Shown piece by piece: positions 1 through 7,715 of a DNA stretch of 64,000 nt. Origin of the DNA: Azospirillum canadense (GTDB lineage Bacteria; Pseudomonadota; Alphaproteobacteria; Azospirillales; Azospirillaceae); contig NZ_JAOQNG010000001.1 in assembly GCF_025961225.1 (NCBI RefSeq), forward strand, positions 1,910,501-1,974,500. Direction: 5' to 3'. Position 1 is the stretch's first letter; each line of letters opens with the position of its first letter. The notes under the pieces were generated by a model, which saw only the letters and a list, made by a program, of their open reading frames with translations, was not told the origin of the DNA and did not search any database. A program made the translations under genes and the position numbers.

Positions 1-2241
1 GATGTGTCGCTCCCCGGCCAGACCTTCGCGGCCTTCGTCCGCTCCCCCTACGCGCACGCCGCGATCCGCGGCATCGACAGCGCGGACGCGGCGGGCCAGC
101 CGGGTGTGCTGGGCGTCTTCACCGGAGACGACCTGGAGGCGGAGGGCATCGGCCCGATCCCCTGCAACGCCGCGCTGAAGCAGCGCGACGGCTCCGACTA
201 CGTGGCGCCACCGCGCCCGGCGCTGGCCAAGGGGCGGGTGCGGCACGTCGGCGACCCGGTTGCCGTGGTGGTGGCGGAAACGCCGGAGGCCGCCCGCGAC
301 GCGGCGGAGCTGGTGATGGTCGACTACGACGACCTGCCCTCCGTCACCGGCACGGCGGAGGCGCTGGAGCCCGGCCGGCCGCTGGTCTGGGACGAGGCGC
401 CGGGCAATCTCTGCTTCGACTGGGAGCAAGGCGAGGAGGCCGCGGTGGAGGCGGCGCTGTCCAAGGCCGCCCGCGTCGTGGAGCTTCAGATCGTCAACAA
501 CCGCGTCGTCGCCAACCCCATGGAAGGCCGCGCCTGCGTCGCCGACGTGGAGGCGGAGACCGGGCGGCTGGTGATCTACGTGACCAGCCAGGGCGTGCAC
601 GGGCTGCGCAGCCAGTTCGCCAATCTGTTCAGGCTGCCGGAAAAGGCGTTCCGCGTCGTCACCACCGACGTCGGCGGCGGCTTCGGAATGAAGCTGTTCA
701 ACTACCCGGAATACGTCGTCTGCCTGTTCGCCGCGCGCCGGCTGAAGCGCCCCGTGAAGTGGGCGGCGGAGCGGACGGAGGGCTTCCTCAGCGACGACCA
801 CGGGCGCGACCATGTCAGCCGCGCCCGGCTGGCGCTGGACGCCGACGGGCGCTTCCTGGGCCTGCGCGTGGACACCGTCGCCAACCTCGGCGCCTACCTG
901 TCCAACTACGGGCCCTTCATCCCGACGGACGCGGGATCGGCGATGCTGGTCGGCTCCTACATCACGCCGGCGGTCTATGTGCGCGTGAAGGGCGTCTTCA
1001 CCAACACCCAGCCGGTGGACGCCTACCGCGGCGCCGGCCGGCCGGAGGCCGCCTACCTGCTGGAACGGCTGATCGACCACGCGGGTCGCGAGACCGGGCT
1101 CGGCCCGGCGGAAATCCGCCGCCGCAACTTCATCCCCGTGGCATCCATGCCCTACGCCACGCCGATGGGGCAGACCTACGACACCGGCGACTTCCGCCAG
1201 AATCTGGAGGACGGGTTGGCGTTGGCCGACCTCGCCAGCCTGCCCGCCCGCAAGGCGGAGGCCAAGGCGCGCGGCAAGCTGCGCGGCGCCGGGCTCGCCA
1301 CCTACATCGAGGCCTGCTCGGGCGGCGGGGCGGAGCAGGCGACCGTGCAGGTCAATGGCGACGGCCGCATCGTCCTGATGATCGGCACCCAGACCAACGG
1401 CCAGGGGCACGAAACCGCCTACAAACAGATCCTCGCCGACCGGCTGGGCGTTCCGCCGGAGGACATCGAGGTCGTGCAGGGCGACACCGACCGCGTCAGC
1501 TGGGGTGCGGGCACCGGTGGCTCCCGCTCCGTCCCGGTTGGCGGCTCGGCGCTGGCGGAAGGGGCGGCGCGCGTCGTCTCCAAGGCGAGCGAGGTGGCCG
1601 CCGACCTGCTGGAAACCGCCGCGGTCGACGTGGAATTCAAGGACGGCCTGTTCAGCGTCGTCGGCACCGACCGCAGCGTCACCTTCAAGGAGGTGGCGGC
1701 CAAGGCGGCGGCAGACGGCGGAATCGCCTTCAGCGAAGTCGCCCGCTGGACCCCACCGGCCAGCACCTTCCCCAACGGTTGCCACGTGGCGGAGGTGGAG
1801 GTCGATCCCGACACCGGCGTTGTGGAGGTGGTCGGCTACAGCGTCGTGGACGATTTCGGCACGGTCGTGAACCCGCTGCTGGTCATCGGCCAAGTGCACG
1901 GCGGCGTCGCCCAGGGCATCGGCCAGGCCTTGCAGGAGCGGGTGGTGTTCGATCCGGAGAGCGGGCAGCTGCTCACCGGGTCCTTCATGGACTACCAGCT
2001 GCCGCGCGCGCTGGACATCCCGCCGATCCAGGTGAAGCTGAACTGCGTGCCCAGCACGACCAACGCGCTGGGCATGAAGGGCGCGGGCGAGGCCGGGGCC
2101 ATCGGCGCGCCGCCCGCGGTCATCAACGCGCTGGTCGACGCCCTGTCGGAGTACGGCATCACCCACATCGACATGCCGGCCACCCCGCAGGCCGTCTGGC
2201 AGGCCATTCAGGAGCACAGCCTAAGGCAGGCGGCGGAGTAG
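1..2241 (+). CDS. xanthine dehydrogenase family, molybdopterin-binding (large) subunit, 5' truncated by window edge
   Basis: Large Mo-binding subunit of a CoxL/XdhB-type molybdenum hydroxylase, which oxidises an aromatic, purine or aldehyde substrate together with FeS and FAD subunits. The reading frame is already open at base 1 and starts inside the family sequence (DVSLPGQ..FVRSPYAHA), so about 30-40 N-terminal residues lie upstream. Visible marks are VGGGFGMK near residue 225, AYRGAGRPEA near 340, a GTGGSRS motif near 505 and the C-terminal KGAGEAGAIGAP loop carrying the catalytic Glu. The AYRGAGRPE loop replaces the Cys-containing AYRCSFR loop of true CO dehydrogenase, so this is a form II-like enzyme and not a CO oxidiser. 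The substrate cannot be read from the sequence. Any partner subunits would be upstream, outside the window. Confidence 0.9.
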   Translation, partial: DVSLPGQTFAAFVRSPYAHAAIRGIDSADAAGQPGVLGVFTGDDLEAEGIGPIPCNAALKQRDGSDYVAPPRPALAKGRVRHVGDPVAVVVAETPEAARDAAELVMVDYDDLPSVTGTAEALEPGRPLVWDEAPGNLCFDWEQGEEAAVEAALSKAARVVELQIVNNRVVANPMEGRACVADVEAETGRLVIYVTSQGVHGLRSQFANLFRLPEKAFRVVTTDVGGGFGMKLFNYPEYVVCLFAARRLKRPVKWAAERTEGFLSDDHGRDHVSRARLALDADGRFLGLRVDTVANLGAYLSNYGPFIPTDAGSAMLVGSYITPAVYVRVKGVFTNTQPVDAYRGAGRPEAAYLLERLIDHAGRETGLGPAEIRRRNFIPVASMPYATPMGQTYDTGDFRQNLEDGLALADLASLPARKAEAKARGKLRGAGLATYIEACSGGGAEQATVQVNGDGRIVLMIGTQTNGQGHETAYKQILADRLGVPPEDIEVVQGDTDRVSWGAGTGGSRSVPVGGSALAEGAARVVSKASEVAADLLETAAVDVEFKDGLFSVVGTDRSVTFKEVAAKAAADGGIAFSEVARWTPPASTFPNGCHVAEVEVDPDTGVVEVVGYSVVDDFGTVVNPLLVIGQVHGGVAQGIGQALQERVVFDPESGQLLTGSFMDYQLPRALDIPPIQVKLNCVPSTTNALGMKGAGEAGAIGAPPAVINALVDALSEYGITHIDMPATPQAVWQAIQEHSLRQAAE

Positions 2242-2355
2242 CCGATTCGGTCATAGGCCGATTTTGGTCGCAATGTCACACCTCGGACAGATAGCAATTG
2301 ATGCAAAGTCTCCGCAATTTCATTTCCTGTTTGTAGTCAAACGAAGGAAGCGGTG

Positions 2356-3123
2356 ATGGCGTCGGCGAAACAGGGCAAGGGATGCGGCGGGCGGTGCGCC
2401 GAGGTGGTCGGGTTCGACTTCACCATGGCGTTCCAGCCCATCGTGGACGCCGACACCGGCGCTCCCTGGGCCCACGAGGCCCTGGTCCGCGGCACCGCGG
2501 GCCAGGGCGCCGGCTGGGTCCTCGGCCAGGTGACCGACGAAACCCGCTACGCCTTCGACCAGAGCTGCCGGGTCAAGGCGATCGAGTTGGCCTCCAGCCT
2601 GGGCCTGCGCGACGCGAAGCTGTCGATCAACTTCCTGCCGAACGCCGTCTACGAGGCGGAGACTTGCATCCGGGCGACGCTGGCCGCCGCCGCCCGCACC
2701 GGCTTCCCACCGGACCGCATCATCTTCGAGGTGACCGAGAACGAGCGGGTGGTCGACCGCGCCCATCTCCAGAGCATCTTCACGGAGTACAAGCGCCAGG
2801 GTTTCCTGACGGCAATCGACGATTTCGGCGCCGGCTACTCCGGCCTGAACCTGCTGGCGGAGTTCCAGCCGGACATCCTGAAGCTGGATATGGAACTGAC
2901 CCGCAACATCGATACCGACCGCACGCGGCGCAGCATCGTCGGGGCCATCCTGACGGTGTGCAACGACCTTGGCATCACTCCGGTTGCGGAAGGCGTGGAA
3001 ACCGCCGGCGAGGCGCGGGCACTGCGCGACCTGGGCATCACGCTGATGCAGGGATACCTGTTCGCCAAGCCGGCGCTGGAGGCCCTGGTGGCGCGCACCG
3101 ACACGGCCTACGAACCGGCCTGA
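2356..3123 (+). CDS. stand-alone EAL domain protein, probable c-di-GMP phosphodiesterase
   Basis: Single EAL domain of 255 aa without a sensor or GGDEF partner. It is predicted to hydrolyse c-di-GMP to pGpG in the cytoplasm. The catalytic set looks complete: FQPIVD with HEALVRG (the EAL Glu), the Asn in LSINFLP, EVTENE, AIDDFGAGYSG with both metal Asp residues, DILKLDMEL with the Lys, VAEGVET and the terminal LMQGYLFAKP. ATG at 2356 is preferred over the overlapping GTG at 2353 because AAGGAAG lies at suitable spacing upstream. Transcription is convergent with the GNAT gene, with 9 bp between the stop codons. With no attached sensor, its input must come from expression or from a partner protein. 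Activity is inferred from motifs only. Confidence 0.9.
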   Translation: MASAKQGKGCGGRCAEVVGFDFTMAFQPIVDADTGAPWAHEALVRGTAGQGAGWVLGQVTDETRYAFDQSCRVKAIELASSLGLRDAKLSINFLPNAVYEAETCIRATLAAAARTGFPPDRIIFEVTENERVVDRAHLQSIFTEYKRQGFLTAIDDFGAGYSGLNLLAEFQPDILKLDMELTRNIDTDRTRRSIVGAILTVCNDLGITPVAEGVETAGEARALRDLGITLMQGYLFAKPALEALVARTDTAYEPA

Positions 3124-3132
3124 ACGCCCCCG

Positions 3133-3657
3133 TCAGGATACCGATCCGAGCACCCGGCGCGTCATGTAGGCCATGCCGCCGCCGTAGGAGGCAAGCTTCG
3201 CGGCCAGCGCCGGCCCGCCGTCATAGGCGACGAAGCCGTTCCTGTCCCAAAAGGCCCGCGCCTTCGGCGTCGAGGTCAGGGCCAGCCAGCCGAACCCGCG
3301 CCCGGCGGCGATCCCCTCCATGCGCTCCATCATTGAGACGCCCAACCCCAGCCCGCGCGCCGAAGGCAGCAGCGCCACGTCGTGCAGGTAGAGGCAGTCG
3401 GCCCCCTCCGGCAGGCCGCCCAACGGCGAATCGAGCGGCGGCGGCGCGCCCAACCGGCCCGGATGCATGACCGCGTAGCCGACCGGGGCGCCGTTCGCGC
3501 CCCCGTCCGCCAGTGCCATCAGGCAGCCGTCCGGGAACAGCGCCAGCCGCTCCGCGAAGACCGCGCGCTCCTCCGGGTAGTCGGGGTGGACCACCTCCGC
3601 GATCGCCATCACCCGGTCCAGGTCCGCGGGTTCCATCGCCCGCCAGCCCGTCATCAT
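3133..3657 (-). CDS. GNAT family N-acetyltransferase
   Basis: A 174-aa GCN5-related acetyltransferase. It starts with WRAMEPADLDRVMAIAEVVH. The acetyl-CoA pyrophosphate loop is visible in the stretch LHDVALLPSARGLGLGVSMM (R-G-x-G-L-G form), followed by helix alpha4 and TSTPKARAFWDRNGF, the usual GNAT C-terminal substrate region. The open frame extends 32 codons further upstream, but AAAGGAG lies about 7 nt before the ATG at 3657, so that start is chosen (a second in-frame ATG is 6 nt upstream). The acceptor substrate is unknown and no neighbour points to one. It is convergent with the EAL gene and divergent from cysQ, sharing a roughly 100-bp promoter region. Confidence 0.85.
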   Translation of the reverse strand: MMTGWRAMEPADLDRVMAIAEVVHPDYPEERAVFAERLALFPDGCLMALADGGANGAPVGYAVMHPGRLGAPPPLDSPLGGLPEGADCLYLHDVALLPSARGLGLGVSMMERMEGIAAGRGFGWLALTSTPKARAFWDRNGFVAYDGGPALAAKLASYGGGMAYMTRRVLGSVS

Positions 3658-3755
3658 CCGCATTCTCCTTTCGTCCCAGCCCTTTCCGGCACTTCCAGCC
3701 CGCGGGTCGGGCGCGCTATGGTGGTCGTTCGACTTTGCCCTACGGAGTTCCATCC

Positions 3756-4529
3756 ATGACCGACGCCGCCGTGGCGAGCCTGCTGCCCAAGGTGCGGACC
3801 ATCGCGCACGAAGCCGGTCAGGTGATCCTGCGCTTCTACAACGGCGGCATCGACGCCGCCACCAAGGTCGATGGCAGCCCGGTCACCCAGGCCGACCTGG
3901 CTGCGGAGCACGTCATCACCCCCGCCCTGCACCACATCGCCCCCGGCGTGCCGGTGGTGGCAGAGGAGGCCGTGGCCGCGGGGCACAAGCCGGACATCTC
4001 CGGCGGGCGCTTCTGGCTGGTCGATCCGCTGGACGGCACCAAGGAGTTCATCAGCCGCAACGGGGAGTTCACGGTCAACATCGCCCTGATCGAGGACGGC
4101 AAACCCGTTCTGGGCGTGGTCTACGCCCCAGCGACCGGCGACCTCTTCGCCGCGGCCGGGCCGGGCACCGCCGTGCATTGGGTGGAAGGCCGCCACGACT
4201 ACCCCATCCAGGTCCGCAAGCCGCCCGCCGAGGGCCTGACCGTGGTCGCCAGCCGCTCGCACGGCAGCGGCGGCGAGATCGAGGGGTTCCTGTCCCGCTA
4301 CACCGTGAAGGACCGGGTCAGCTGCGGCAGCTCCCTAAAGTTCTGCACCGTCGCCATGGGCAAGGCCGACCTTTACCCCCGCTTCGGCCCGACCAGCGAG
4401 TGGGACACCGCCGCCGGCCACGCCGTGCTGATCGGCGCCGGCGGCCGGGTGGAGCAGTCGGACGGCTCGCCCCTCGTCTACGGCAAGGCCGACATCCTCA
4501 ACCCCAACTTCATCGCCTACGGCTGGTAA
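3756..4529 (+). CDS. cysQ: 3'(2'),5'-bisphosphate nucleotidase CysQ
   Basis: Mg-dependent, Li-sensitive phosphatase of the inositol monophosphatase superfamily. It removes the 3'-phosphate from PAP, the by-product of PAPS-dependent sulfation or sulfate reduction. At 257 aa it has normal family length. Metal-site motifs are visible: VVAEEAVA (Glu), LVDPLDGTKEF (the DPxDGT signature, near residues 90-100) and TSEWDTAAGHAVL at the C-terminal metal Asp. The ATG has GGAG eight bases upstream. DUF455 follows 25 bp later on the same strand and may be cotranscribed. Other members of the superfamily (SuhB, HisN) usually lack the KEF extension after DGT, which favours CysQ. Confidence 0.92.
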   Translation: MTDAAVASLLPKVRTIAHEAGQVILRFYNGGIDAATKVDGSPVTQADLAAEHVITPALHHIAPGVPVVAEEAVAAGHKPDISGGRFWLVDPLDGTKEFISRNGEFTVNIALIEDGKPVLGVVYAPATGDLFAAAGPGTAVHWVEGRHDYPIQVRKPPAEGLTVVASRSHGSGGEIEGFLSRYTVKDRVSCGSSLKFCTVAMGKADLYPRFGPTSEWDTAAGHAVLIGAGGRVEQSDGSPLVYGKADILNPNFIAYGW

Positions 4530-4554
4530 GGGCCCGGCCCATAAGGAGCCTATC

Positions 4555-5349
4555 GTGACCACGCTGTGCGACGCGGCCGTCGCGGTGCTGACCACCGCGG
4601 CGCCGCTGGAGAAGGTGCGCCTGACGCGAGACTACGCCGCCGCTTGGCGCGACGGCCGCATCTCCGATTTCGGCACCGCCGTCCCGCCGGAGCGCCCCGC
4701 CCGCCCGGAGCGGCCGCCGCTGATGCTGCCCCGCGACATGCCCAAGCGCGGGCGTGGCGGCAGCGCGCAGAACCGCGTCGCCCTGCTGCACGCGCTGGCC
4801 CACATCGAGCTGAACGCCATCGACCTCGCCTGGGACCTCGTCAGCCGCTTCGTGGGGGAGGGCATGCCCAAGGGCTTCACCGACGACTGGGTCCAGGTCG
4901 CCGACGACGAGGCCCGGCATTTCCAGATGCTGGAGGAGCGGCTGAACCAGATGGGCTCCGGCTATGGCGAGCTGCCGGCCCACGACGGCCTCTGGCAGGC
5001 GGCCACCACCACAGCCCACGACCTCGCCGCCCGGCTGGCCGTGGTGCCCATGGTGCTAGAAGCCCGCGGCCTGGACGTCACCCCCGACACCGTCCGCCGC
5101 CTGCGCGAGTTCGGCGACGAAGACAGCGCCGCCCTGCTCCAGACCATCCACGACGAGGAGATCACCCACGTCGCCGCCGGCCGCCGCTGGTTCGGCCACC
5201 TCTGCGCCAAGCGCGGCACGGACCCGGTGGACACTTGGCAGGACTTGGTGAAGCGTTACTTCCGCGGCGGCCTGAAAAAGCCCTTCAACGTGACCAGCCG
5301 CCAAGCGGCGGATTTCGGCCCGGAGTTCTACGAGCCGATCGCGGAGTGA
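4555..5349 (+). CDS. DUF455 family ferritin-like protein
   Basis: A 264-aa protein of the DUF455 family, a ferritin-like four-helix bundle predicted to bind a di-metal centre. It is distantly related to the tRNA hydroxylase MiaE fold. Candidate ligand motifs are ALAHIELNAIDLAWD (ExxH-like, about residue 82), DDEARHFQMLEERL (about 120) and HDEEITHVAAGRRWF (about 200), spaced as in ferritin-like oxidases. The gene starts at a GTG preceded by ATAAGGAG at good spacing, 25 bp after cysQ. The biochemical role of DUF455 is not established, so the oxidase or metal-binding idea is inference from the fold. A long palindromic repeat lies directly after the stop codon. Confidence 0.85.
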   Translation: MTTLCDAAVAVLTTAAPLEKVRLTRDYAAAWRDGRISDFGTAVPPERPARPERPPLMLPRDMPKRGRGGSAQNRVALLHALAHIELNAIDLAWDLVSRFVGEGMPKGFTDDWVQVADDEARHFQMLEERLNQMGSGYGELPAHDGLWQAATTTAHDLAARLAVVPMVLEARGLDVTPDTVRRLREFGDEDSAALLQTIHDEEITHVAAGRRWFGHLCAKRGTDPVDTWQDLVKRYFRGGLKKPFNVTSRQAADFGPEFYEPIAE

Positions 5350-5380
5350 GGGTGGGTGGGTGGGAGGTTGTGGGGAGGTG

Positions 5381-5501
5381 GTCGCTTTGGGCCCCCACCC
5401 ATCCTCCCCCACTTCGCGGGGGAGGGGCTTTGGTCGCGGAGCGGCAAAGTTCCCTCCCCCGTCGAAGATGGGGGAGGGTTAGGGTGTGGGCCCAAAGCGA
5501 C
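5381..5501. repeat. long palindromic intergenic element, copy R1
   Basis: A 121-bp element bounded by a perfect 14-bp inverted repeat (GTCGCTTTGGGCCC at the left, its complement at 5488-5501). Inside are two further hairpins, about 5403-5425 (CTCCCCC..CGGGGGAG type) and 5452-5478 (CTCCCCC..GGGGGAG), joined by a CTTTGGTCGCGGAG linker. It lies between the convergent DUF455 and histidine phosphatase genes. Similar copies are R2-R5. There is no T-tract, so it is not a classical intrinsic terminator. Confidence 0.85.
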
Positions 5502-5554
5502 AACGCGTGGGGGCCCAGCGCAACCACCTCCCACAAGCAAATCACCACCCAACC

Positions 5555-6268
5555 TCACTCCAACACCAACAACGGCCGAAACACCTCCTCCAAGCTGGTG
5601 TCGTGGCAGCCGGCTTTCACGAAGTTCCACGGCGTGACGTTGGTCGTGCGGATCAGGCGGCGCACCACCCGCCCATCCTCCACGTCGAAATCCAGAACGT
5701 TCAGCGCCGCATAGTCCTGCTCGAACACGCCGAGCGCGCCCAGCCCGGCGCCGCAGGCCCAGGACAGCAGCAGCCGGTTCACCCCGTCGTGCGCGACCAG
5801 CAGAAGGCGCGTCCAGCCGGGTTCGGCCAGCAGCGCTTCCAGGGACGCGACGACGCGCGCCTGCACCTCCGCGAAGGCGTCCCCGCCGGCGAAGCGGGCG
5901 CCCGGCGCGGTCGCCGCTTCGAAGCCGTAGACGTAGGCGGCCTCGCGCTCCTCGCGGGGGATCAGGCGGTAACGCCCGGCGCGGATCTCCAGGAAGCCCG
6001 GCGCGTCCTCCACGGCCAAGCCAAGCCCCTCCACCGCCAGCTCCGCCGTCTGGCGGGTTCGCGGCAGGCCGGAGCACAGCACGCGGTCGAGCGGCACCGC
6101 CCCCAGCGCCTGCCCCGCCGCGTGGGCCTGCGCCCGCCCCTCCTCCGTCAGGCCGGCGAGCTTGGGGTTCAGCGGCTGGCCGGCCTCGTCGAAATAGGCG
6201 ACCTTGCCGTGGCGCATCAGGTAGACGCGACGGCGGCGGCGCGTGCCTTCCAGCGGCGTGAAGCTCAC
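5555..6268 (-). CDS. histidine phosphatase family protein
   Basis: A 237-aa phosphoglycerate-mutase-like (branch 1) histidine phosphatase. The catalytic RHG is in VYLMRHGKVAYFD near residue 15. The second Arg is in CSGLPRTRQTAEL, the acid Glu is likely in FLEIRAGRY, and the second His is in LLVAHDGVNRLLL near 160. GTG at 6268 is chosen because it overlaps the stop of the upstream DUF6285 gene as GTGA, which implies translational coupling. It is the last gene of the minus-strand ligase-dehydrogenase-kinase-DUF6285 operon. Its substrate is unknown. Its position suggests a phosphorylated intermediate or by-product of that pathway, but this is inference. Confidence 0.87.
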   Translation of the reverse strand: MSFTPLEGTRRRRRVYLMRHGKVAYFDEAGQPLNPKLAGLTEEGRAQAHAAGQALGAVPLDRVLCSGLPRTRQTAELAVEGLGLAVEDAPGFLEIRAGRYRLIPREEREAAYVYGFEAATAPGARFAGGDAFAEVQARVVASLEALLAEPGWTRLLLVAHDGVNRLLLSWACGAGLGALGVFEQDYAALNVLDFDVEDGRVVRRLIRTTNVTPWNFVKAGCHDTSLEEVFRPLLVLE

Positions 6269-6654
6269 GGCTTCAGCGCCTTCGGGTTGTCGATGCTCAG
6301 GCGGGCCTCGACGATCTCCTCCAGGCACTCCATCAGCGTGTCCTGGCTTTCATGGTCGAAGTCGCCGGCGGCGATTTCGATGCACAGCCGGTGCTGCAGG
6401 CCGTGCACCCGCTCGCGCAGGTCCTCGCCGGACAGGCTGTTGTCCGCGTCCTCGCCGTAGAGCAGGGCGAGCGCGCCCAGCATGGTGTGGCCGGCCTCGT
6501 CCAGGCCGGCCATCTCGCGCTCCACGATGCCCAGCGCGTTGGCGATCATCAAGGCGGTGTAGCGCTGGGCCGGCGGAATGTGCGGCAGCAGTTCCTCGCG
6601 GAAGGTCTTCAGGGAGATGGCCAGCAGTTCGCGGGCGTCCGGGCTCGTGCGCAT
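6265..6654 (-). CDS. DUF6285 family protein, LvaB-like accessory subunit
   Basis: A 129-aa helical protein starting MRTSPDARELLAISLKTF and containing LLPHIPPAQRYTALMIANAL, the signature stretch of DUF6285. In Pseudomonas putida the small protein LvaB sits between kinase LvaA and dehydrogenase LvaC and is needed for LvaA activity; I believe LvaB belongs to this family. Here the gene starts inside the stop codon of the kinase (ATGA overlap at 6654), as expected for a stoichiometric partner. Its own stop overlaps the GTG of the phosphatase. It has no enzymatic motif. The open frame runs upstream inside the kinase gene, but that part is shadow sequence. Confidence 0.8.
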   Translation of the reverse strand: MRTSPDARELLAISLKTFREELLPHIPPAQRYTALMIANALGIVEREMAGLDEAGHTMLGALALLYGEDADNSLSGEDLRERVHGLQHRLCIEIAAGDFDHESQDTLMECLEEIVEARLSIDNPKALKP

Positions 6655-7700
6655 CAACCGACTCCCGCTTCGGTGGTCATGGTGCCGATCGCCTTCAGGT
6701 GGCGCAGCAGGTCCAGCTCGATCTCCGGCAGCATGCGGCCGGTCAATGCCAGCTCCAGCGACGGCTCCTCGCCCGAGGTGTGGCGGCGCGCCTGGAGGAT
6801 GGCGACGGCCGCCCAGCGGACGTAGGCCGACGTTTCCCAATAGGCGACCGCTTGGGCGTCGACCTGACGGCCGGACGTCTCCTCATAGCCGGCGTAGAAG
6901 TCGGCCCGGTCCGCGATGCCGCCGGCCTCGCGGTCGTTGCGGCCGAACCGCCAGGAGCGGGCGCAGAACCACGCCAGATCCTCCATGGGGTCGCTGAACC
7001 CCGCGAACTCCCAGTCGAGGATCGCGGTCAGCTGGCCATCCTTGACCAGGTAATTGCCAGTGCGGAAGTCGCGGTGGCACAGCACCAGCTCGCCCGGCGG
7101 AGGGGCGTTGACCTCCAGCCAACGCAGGCCCCAGGCCAGCACCGGGTCGCACGTGGCGGCGGCGCCCATCCACGCCTTGTAGGCGTGCACGGCGTCGAGT
7201 GCCGGGCACGGGTTCGGCACGGGCAGGTCGCCCAGGCCCGGCGTATCCGGCCCCGCCCGGTGCAGCCGGCCGAGCTGCCGGCCAAGCTCCCGCGCCAGGT
7301 CGCGCTGCGGCTGGCCGGACTTCACCACCTTGTGGCCGGCGCCGACGCCGTCCGCACGGCGCATCACGTAGAACTCCACCCCCAGCACGTCCGGGTCGGC
7401 GCAGGCGGCGATAGGCTCCGGCGCCGCCACGCCCGCGTCGAACGCCGCGCGCAGGACCGCGAACTCCTGGCCCTTGGAGATGCTGGCCTGAATCCCGGCC
7501 GCCGATTGCGCGCGCAGCACGCAGGCGTGCCGACCAGCCCGCGGCCCGCCGTCAACGTCGAGCGTCACCGCGAGGTTGAGGGAAATGGCCCCGCCGCCGA
7601 GCCGCCCTTCGTCGGCGACGGACACGCGCGTGGCGCCGGTGGCCTCGGCCAGCCAAGCCTCAAGCCGCGGCCGGCCGGTGTCGTCGATCAATGCAGCCAT
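6654..7700 (-). CDS. APH-like phosphotransferase (ACAD10/11 kinase-domain type, LvaA-like)
   Basis: A 348-aa small-molecule kinase of the aminoglycoside phosphotransferase/choline kinase fold. A glycine-rich GRLGGGAISLN loop is near residue 35. The catalytic loop is LCHRDFRTGNYLV (HxDxxxxN) near 210 and the metal-binding motif is AILDWEFAG near 228. Its partners decide its likely job: the acyl-CoA dehydrogenase lies 15 bp upstream and DUF6285 overlaps downstream. This is the split-gene form of animal ACAD10/ACAD11 and of bacterial LvaA-LvaC, where the kinase phosphorylates the 4-hydroxyl of a 4-hydroxyacyl-CoA. Aminoglycoside resistance is unlikely in this context. The substrate chain length is not predictable. 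Confidence 0.87.
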   Translation of the reverse strand: MAALIDDTGRPRLEAWLAEATGATRVSVADEGRLGGGAISLNLAVTLDVDGGPRAGRHACVLRAQSAAGIQASISKGQEFAVLRAAFDAGVAAPEPIAACADPDVLGVEFYVMRRADGVGAGHKVVKSGQPQRDLARELGRQLGRLHRAGPDTPGLGDLPVPNPCPALDAVHAYKAWMGAAATCDPVLAWGLRWLEVNAPPPGELVLCHRDFRTGNYLVKDGQLTAILDWEFAGFSDPMEDLAWFCARSWRFGRNDREAGGIADRADFYAGYEETSGRQVDAQAVAYWETSAYVRWAAVAILQARRHTSGEEPSLELALTGRMLPEIELDLLRHLKAIGTMTTEAGVG

Positions 7701-7715
7701 ATCAGCCCCCGACCC

